Source of the DNA: Enterococcus casseliflavus NBRC 100478
Lineage (GTDB): Bacteria; Bacillota; Bacilli; Lactobacillales; Enterococcaceae
DNA: 64,000 nt
Assembly (NCBI RefSeq): GCF_001544095.1
Contig: NZ_BCPT01000009.1
Location: forward strand, 62,001 to 126,000
Reading direction: 5' to 3'
Notes under the pieces: generated by a model
Database searches by the model: none
The model's input: the letters and a program-made list of their open reading frames with translations, nothing else
What the model was told of the DNA's origin: nothing
Made by a program: the position numbers and the translations under genes
Shown here: positions 59,536 to 64,000 of the stretch, in pieces
How positions within the stretch are numbered: position 1 is the first letter of the stretch
Layout of the letters: every line of letters starts with the position of its first letter

Positions 59536-61584
59536 CTAAGTCACTTGTCTAATTAGCTGATAAGCTGTTTTCGTATCTGAGCTTTCCTTCAAACGATTTA
59601 AAAACGTAGAATCATTACTAATATCTGCTAACTGATTCACAGCTTTCAAATGTTTCGTCAAATCATAAAACGATAATGGATAAATAAAATGGATTTTTTT
59701 ACCGTTTGGAAAAGCGATTGGCTCAGCAGCAATCAATAGACTTATCCCATCTTTTAACACGCCATTTTGTGGTGCTGTATGCGGGATACACGTTTGACTC
59801 CCTAAATACCCAGCGTATCCTTGTTCTTCGATTTGATCCAAACAATCTTGAATAAACAGCTCTGTAATCATCTGATTTTCTAACAAAGGATGGCAAGCAA
59901 ATTTCACTGCTTGTTGCCAAGTTAGCTTCTCTGACGTTCTTCTTATAAAATCGGGTTTTAAATAATCAGTCAATGATGGTAACGCTTTAAAATTTTCTAA
60001 AGGTGAATCTTGCTTTTGCTTCAATAAAAAGTACTCTAACTCTTCCCTTAGTTGCTTCGTATCATTTACTTGAGCATATGTGCGAATCACCGAAAACAAC
60101 TCATCAACTGAGCGGTCTACTTCATTTAATCCTAACTCTTTTAACACACGGTATCGCAAACTGATCTGCTGCTTATAAGTCATGATAGGATCAATAATAA
60201 ATTGCGGTAATTCACTGTTTAATGCAGTAGTTGTAAAAACCAAGTCATAATCCGTTCCAAATTTATAAAAATCTCTTACTGAAAATGAAGCTAAAAAATG
60301 TAACTCGGGAAATAGTTTTTTTAAATTTTCTCGCATCAGTTTTGAAACCATAACCCCATTTGCACAGACAACTACTGCCCTTGGTAATTGCGCTGCTATT
60401 TGACGAGGACTCATTAATTGAAAACCAAAGTAATAAGATAGAAGTGCCAACTCATCATTTGGAAACGCTCGGCCTAACCAGTTTTCTGTGGGAACAATCA
60501 GCTCCTTCATAAGATCCTTCAAAATTGCATGGTTGCTATCTTGAACTAAGCTATCAAGGGAGTACATGCCCAAGCTCAAATTGTATTTTATACGAAAACA
60601 CGCTGGACGCAGATGGCCCAAAATCCGACGTTCAAATGCCTCTCTATCTTCAATCATAATTAGTGTTTGGTTTTGAAAACTTGTAACCATTTCACTGATC
60701 AAACATCTTAATTCACTATCTGAATCAAATACTTGAGTCGTCTTACGTTCAAAAATATTAGATGTTAAAAATAGCAGAGCTAGCCAAGAAAGATAGTTAG
60801 GAGACATGCTGGACCAAGGTGTATCTTGAAGCAAAATAGTCAGAACTTTATATTCTGGAGTTTTTCGAATCTCTATTTGTACCATTTCATCTTTTGAAGC
60901 AATCGGTGAAGTTGCACGTTGCAAGGTCATTCTTACAGCTGATTGCAGATAATCAACAGATTCATCTGAGTACCTTAAATGAAGCAATTGCTCCATGTTG
61001 TGTATCAAATGAACAACCTCTTCTTCGGGAATAGTCGGTGCCAATTTTCCTTTAATATCATCAAGACGAAATAATGAATGCTGCTTAATTAAATCAGAGA
61101 GCAGTTGTAAGATTCTCCTTTCCAATCCTTGCAGTTGATAACCGCTTTGACGATCATAGTGAATGGACAGGGCGTATTTGCTAACAAACTGCTTCGCTTT
61201 CTTTAAATCTTCTTGAATCGTATTGCGACTTACCGATAAGAGCTGTGTAAAATGATCCATACCAATGTAATCGGTATTAGTACATAAATAACTTAACATG
61301 ATGGCAATCCGCTCATATTCAGAGAAAATAGTAACCATGGCAGAAGAATCTTCTTTATTTTGTTCAAGAGAAATCATTCGTAACACTTCTAAAGGAATAA
61401 TAAAATCTCCCATATGGTTACGCCTGATTTGAGGCAAACCGTTTTCAAGTAACTCCTCATTAAATTGCTTAATGGAATAATTAATCTGTCTTCTTGTTAA
61501 AGAAAGTGATGTGGTTAACTCTGCCATCTTTGTCTCGGGTTTTTTTACCAATCGTGTGAGAATTCTTCGGATCCGTTCATTCAT
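59536..61584 (-). CDS. PRD/EII-domain transcriptional regulator (BglG/MtlR type)
   Basis: The 682-residue protein has an N-terminal helix-turn-helix (LSLTRRQINYSIKQF), two PRD domains, an EIIB-gat-like domain (VVVCANGVMVSKLMREN) and a C-terminal EIIA-like domain with CIPHTAPQNG. Such proteins activate PTS operons when phosphorylated by HPr or EIIB. I choose the ATG at 61584 with GGAGGGAATCA upstream; the open frame continues 85 codons higher through the promoter, which is unlikely to be coding. First gene of the operon. Confidence 0.92.
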   Translation of the reverse strand: MNERIRRILTRLVKKPETKMAELTTSLSLTRRQINYSIKQFNEELLENGLPQIRRNHMGDFIIPLEVLRMISLEQNKEDSSAMVTIFSEYERIAIMLSYLCTNTDYIGMDHFTQLLSVSRNTIQEDLKKAKQFVSKYALSIHYDRQSGYQLQGLERRILQLLSDLIKQHSLFRLDDIKGKLAPTIPEEEVVHLIHNMEQLLHLRYSDESVDYLQSAVRMTLQRATSPIASKDEMVQIEIRKTPEYKVLTILLQDTPWSSMSPNYLSWLALLFLTSNIFERKTTQVFDSDSELRCLISEMVTSFQNQTLIMIEDREAFERRILGHLRPACFRIKYNLSLGMYSLDSLVQDSNHAILKDLMKELIVPTENWLGRAFPNDELALLSYYFGFQLMSPRQIAAQLPRAVVVCANGVMVSKLMRENLKKLFPELHFLASFSVRDFYKFGTDYDLVFTTTALNSELPQFIIDPIMTYKQQISLRYRVLKELGLNEVDRSVDELFSVIRTYAQVNDTKQLREELEYFLLKQKQDSPLENFKALPSLTDYLKPDFIRRTSEKLTWQQAVKFACHPLLENQMITELFIQDCLDQIEEQGYAGYLGSQTCIPHTAPQNGVLKDGISLLIAAEPIAFPNGKKIHFIYPLSFYDLTKHLKAVNQLADISNDSTFLNRLKESSDTKTAYQLIRQVT

Positions 61585-61642
61585 TTGATTCCCTCCTGAT
61601 GAAATCATTATAGCTTTGATTCTTCGTAAAAAGATGTATAAT

Positions 61643-61656
61643 TGAAAGCGTTTTTT
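61643..61656. promoter_or_regulatory. Candidate cre (CcpA) site before the sugar-acid operon
   Basis: TGAAAGCGTTTTTT matches the cre consensus TGWAANCGNTNWCA at 12 of 14 positions (last two differ). It overlaps a probable minus-strand promoter (TTCAATTATACAT). This would give carbon catabolite repression of the operon, as usual for PTS genes. Confidence 0.55.
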
Positions 61657-61792
61657 GTCATAGTTGTTTTTTCTTTTTGTCCTAGTAAAACTATGTTTGA
61701 TAAATCGCTGCTTGGAACCGACAAATAAAAAAAGTCCTCTATCAGCAAAAGTACAGCAAGATTTTTTATCTATTGCATTATTATCTCCAAAA

Positions 61793-61831
61793 CAAAAAAA
61801 GGACGAACTCCCTTTAATAAGGGGATTCGAC
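61793..61831 (-). terminator. Terminator after mvaE
   Basis: On the minus strand CGAATCCCC-ttatta-AAGGGAGTTCG is followed by TCCTTTTTTTGTTTTGG, about 50 bases after the mvaE stop. It separates the two operons. Confidence 0.75.
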
Positions 61832-61882
61832 CTTTCCATTTATTGTTTAGGATAAAAAGTTTTAAAAACTAGAGAACCTTTT

Positions 61883-64000
61883 TTAATTGCGTATTTCGGT
61901 TAAAAATTTACGGGCTTGCTCTTGGTTCATTTGAGTCGCAGCTCGTAGCTTAGCTGCCAGCTGTTCAATCTCGGTTCCTTTTGCCCCAACTGAAATAGCT
62001 AATGAACGAGCTTGCATGCTCATATGGCCTTGCTGGATACCTTCTGAAACCAATGCCCGCAACGCTGCCAGATTCTGAACCAACCCGACACTTGCCGCCA
62101 GCGAAGCTAACTCACTCGCCGTTTCAACACCAGTCAATGCCAACGCCGCTTGGGCTTTTGGCAATACTTTTGTGGCACCCCCGACTGTGGCGATCGCCAA
62201 CGGCAGTGTGATACTACCAATCAAACGGTCTTCTACGATTGCCCAGGAAGTCAACCCTTGCATGCGGCCATTACGGGCAGCATAGCCATGACAAGCGGCA
62301 GAAACGGCGCGAGTGTCGTTTCCGGTAGCCAAAATCAGCGCTTCAACGCCATTCATGATCCCTTTGTTATGGGTAGCGGCACGATATGGATCGATCTTGG
62401 CAAAATCAGCTGCATGAACAATTTTTTCGGCAACTTGTCTGCCATTCCCGTTCTTGCTCAATTTGTCAAAAGGCACCGAGCAAGTGGCTGTTACTAACGA
62501 TTCCGTAGCGAGATTGCTTAAAATACTAAAGAGAATTTCTACTTCTGGGAACCATTTGCGAAAAAGCTCTGCCACTCCTTCTAAAATCGAATTGATGATA
62601 TTGGCGCCCATCGCATCTTTGACATCAACCATTAAATCGATCGACACATAAGCGGTTGCTAAGTCAGATTCTGCTGGCGAGAAGTTCCGACCGATCACTC
62701 TTCGCAATCCACCGCCGCGTTTCACGATGGAAGGATACGTCTCATTCGCCACTGCAAAGATCGTTGCTTGCTCGGATTCAACTTTTGCCAAAATCGCTTC
62801 CGGATCCTGAACATCCATAAAGACGATCTGGCCTCGAAGCAAACGTTCTTGACTGGTCGTCGTAATGGGCCCAGCCATTTTTGCTCCATTGCTCATCGCT
62901 GCGATCACCGAGGGTTCTTCTGTGGCTAACGGGACATTGTATGCTTTGCCATTCACTTGCAGGTTCAGCCCTACGCCTAACGGGATCTCTACTTCACTGA
63001 TTTGGTTTTCGATCAAGTGATTAGCAGTTTCCTTGTTTAGTGTCATTTCTTGAAAAACCAAGGATTCTGCTGCTGTGATCGCTCCTTGTGCTTCAAGAAA
63101 GGCTAATCGTTCATTAGGCGCGAGGGCGTAGAACTTTTTTTTTTCTGTTTTTTGTGATGCCGACTCTTCATCAAAATTCGTTTGACTTGCTGTCGCCGAA
63201 GGATTTTCTAACAGCATCGCTAGCCCTAATCCGCCGCCGACACACAAAGAGGCGATTCCGTAGCGCTCTTGGGTGTCTTTTAGCTGATAAGCGACGGTCG
63301 TTGCGATCCGAGCGCCGGTCGCTCCAATGGCATGTCCCAGTGAAATGCCCCCGCCGTAACGGTTGACTTTCTTCGGATCCAAACCAAGTTCACGTTCTAC
63401 TACGATCGAAGAAGCTGCAAAGGCTTCATTGATCTCAAAAATACCGATATCTTCAATCGTCAGTGCTTGCTTTTTCAGTAACGTATCGATTGCTTTGATC
63501 GGTGAGATTCCCATGATCTCTGGGGCAAAGCCAACTTCGACGATCTCTTTGATCACTGCCAGATAAGGAATCTGATGCTCTTCACAATAGCTTTTTGACG
63601 CGATCAAGACCATGGCCGCCCCATCATTGATGGTTGAGGCGTTCCCAGCAGTCACCGTACCGTCTTTTTTGAAAACTGTTTTTAATTCAGCTAATTTTTC
63701 GACTGTCGTAGCGGCGCGAATGCCTTCGTCCTGTAAAACGGTTCCTGATTTTTCAGTCAACGGCACGATCTCTTGATCAAATTTCTTTGCTGCTTGCGCT
63801 TTGGCAGCTTTCATTTGTGAGTGGTAGGCAAACTCATCTTGCTCTTTGCGAGTGATCCCGTATCTTTCTGCTACCGTCTCAGCCGTCAGTCCCATTGGCT
63901 TGCTACTGAATGCATCTGTTAATCCGTCATGCATCATTGTTGACACCGGAGCTGAATACTGATCTTCCGCCTTGTTATAATAACTAAAGAGCGGCGCATT
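61883..64000 (-). CDS. mvaE: Acetyl-CoA acetyltransferase / HMG-CoA reductase fusion MvaE (partial)
   Basis: The 705 visible codons run off the window edge; the frame upstream of 63946 remains open. The first ~265 residues are a thiolase ([35 protein letters not shown]), the rest is a class II HMG-CoA reductase ([50 protein letters not shown]). This fusion catalyses the first two committed mevalonate steps and is characteristic of Enterococcus. The N-terminal thiolase part with the active Cys lies outside the window. Confidence 0.97.
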   Translation of the reverse strand, partial: NAPLFSYYNKAEDQYSAPVSTMMHDGLTDAFSSKPMGLTAETVAERYGITRKEQDEFAYHSQMKAAKAQAAKKFDQEIVPLTEKSGTVLQDEGIRAATTVEKLAELKTVFKKDGTVTAGNASTINDGAAMVLIASKSYCEEHQIPYLAVIKEIVEVGFAPEIMGISPIKAIDTLLKKQALTIEDIGIFEINEAFAASSIVVERELGLDPKKVNRYGGGISLGHAIGATGARIATTVAYQLKDTQERYGIASLCVGGGLGLAMLLENPSATASQTNFDEESASQKTEKKKFYALAPNERLAFLEAQGAITAAESLVFQEMTLNKETANHLIENQISEVEIPLGVGLNLQVNGKAYNVPLATEEPSVIAAMSNGAKMAGPITTTSQERLLRGQIVFMDVQDPEAILAKVESEQATIFAVANETYPSIVKRGGGLRRVIGRNFSPAESDLATAYVSIDLMVDVKDAMGANIINSILEGVAELFRKWFPEVEILFSILSNLATESLVTATCSVPFDKLSKNGNGRQVAEKIVHAADFAKIDPYRAATHNKGIMNGVEALILATGNDTRAVSAACHGYAARNGRMQGLTSWAIVEDRLIGSITLPLAIATVGGATKVLPKAQAALALTGVETASELASLAASVGLVQNLAALRALVSEGIQQGHMSMQARSLAISVGAKGTEIEQLAAKLRAATQMNQEQARKFLTEIRN

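Noticed and set aside
59536-61839. Full 767-codon open frame for the PRD regulator
   Set aside because: The first 85 codons cross the promoter and cre-like site and lack a ribosome site; the ATG at 61584 has a strong one and the normal domain start.

Overview
The window looks like chromosome of a low-GC Gram-positive coccus, most likely an Enterococcus. The evidence is the Firmicutes order hup-der-rpsA-cmk-LysM-recQ, the rpoD-dnaG pair, a MapZ-like division protein, an FMN-riboswitch/ribU unit and, at the right edge, the thiolase/HMG-CoA-reductase fusion mvaE that is typical of enterococci. The species cannot be fixed from the sequence; the host genes look richer in G+C than the prophage, by eye only.

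Positions 1 to about 29,300 are the right-hand part of a temperate siphophage prophage. Its left end lies outside the window, so the tail tip, lysis genes and left att site are not seen. Lytic genes run on the minus strand. From right to left they are Cro-like regulator, small early genes, RecT and a PD-(D/E)XK nuclease, replisome organiser and DnaC-like loader, DUF1064 nuclease, many small genes including a solitary methyltransferase, YopX and DUF1642 proteins, an ArpU-type late activator, HNH nuclease, terminases, portal, ClpP-type protease, HK97-fold capsid, connectors, major tail protein, a tail chaperone pair joined by a clear -1 slippery site, and a tape measure cut by the window edge. 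The plus-strand lysogeny block at 26,499-29,237 holds a repressor, an ImmA-like protein, a DUF4352-type lipoprotein and a tyrosine integrase, and it ends beside hup. Several accessory units break the minus-strand layout: a membrane/coiled-coil gene with its own promoter and terminator (13,731-14,586), two ORFans between HNH and TerS (12,070-13,085), two near-identical plus-strand promoter modules (16,261 and 16,981), and a lipoprotein gene with its own signals (17,650-18,207).

Positions 29,332-52,800 are core genes: HU, Der, S1, Cmk, a LysM protein, RecQ with a YpbB-like partner, ferredoxin, a riboswitch-controlled riboflavin transporter, RluB-ScpB-ScpA, XerD, a Fur-family regulator under a dyad of metal-regulator-type boxes, CvfB, AzlCD, a MapZ-like protein, sigma A, primase, a lysozyme-like enzyme, EF-Tu, a YxeA-like protein and a nucleoid-associated protein. 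Positions 52,900-55,000 hold an aldo/keto reductase and two small genes of unknown function on the plus strand.

Positions 55,070-61,584 form a minus-strand sugar-acid operon: PRD/EII-type regulator, KDPG-class aldolase, EIIA, EIIB, EIIC of the galactitol type, a galactonate-dehydratase-like enzyme and a small membrane protein. No sugar-acid kinase is present, which suggests that PTS uptake supplies the phosphate. mvaE runs off the right end.
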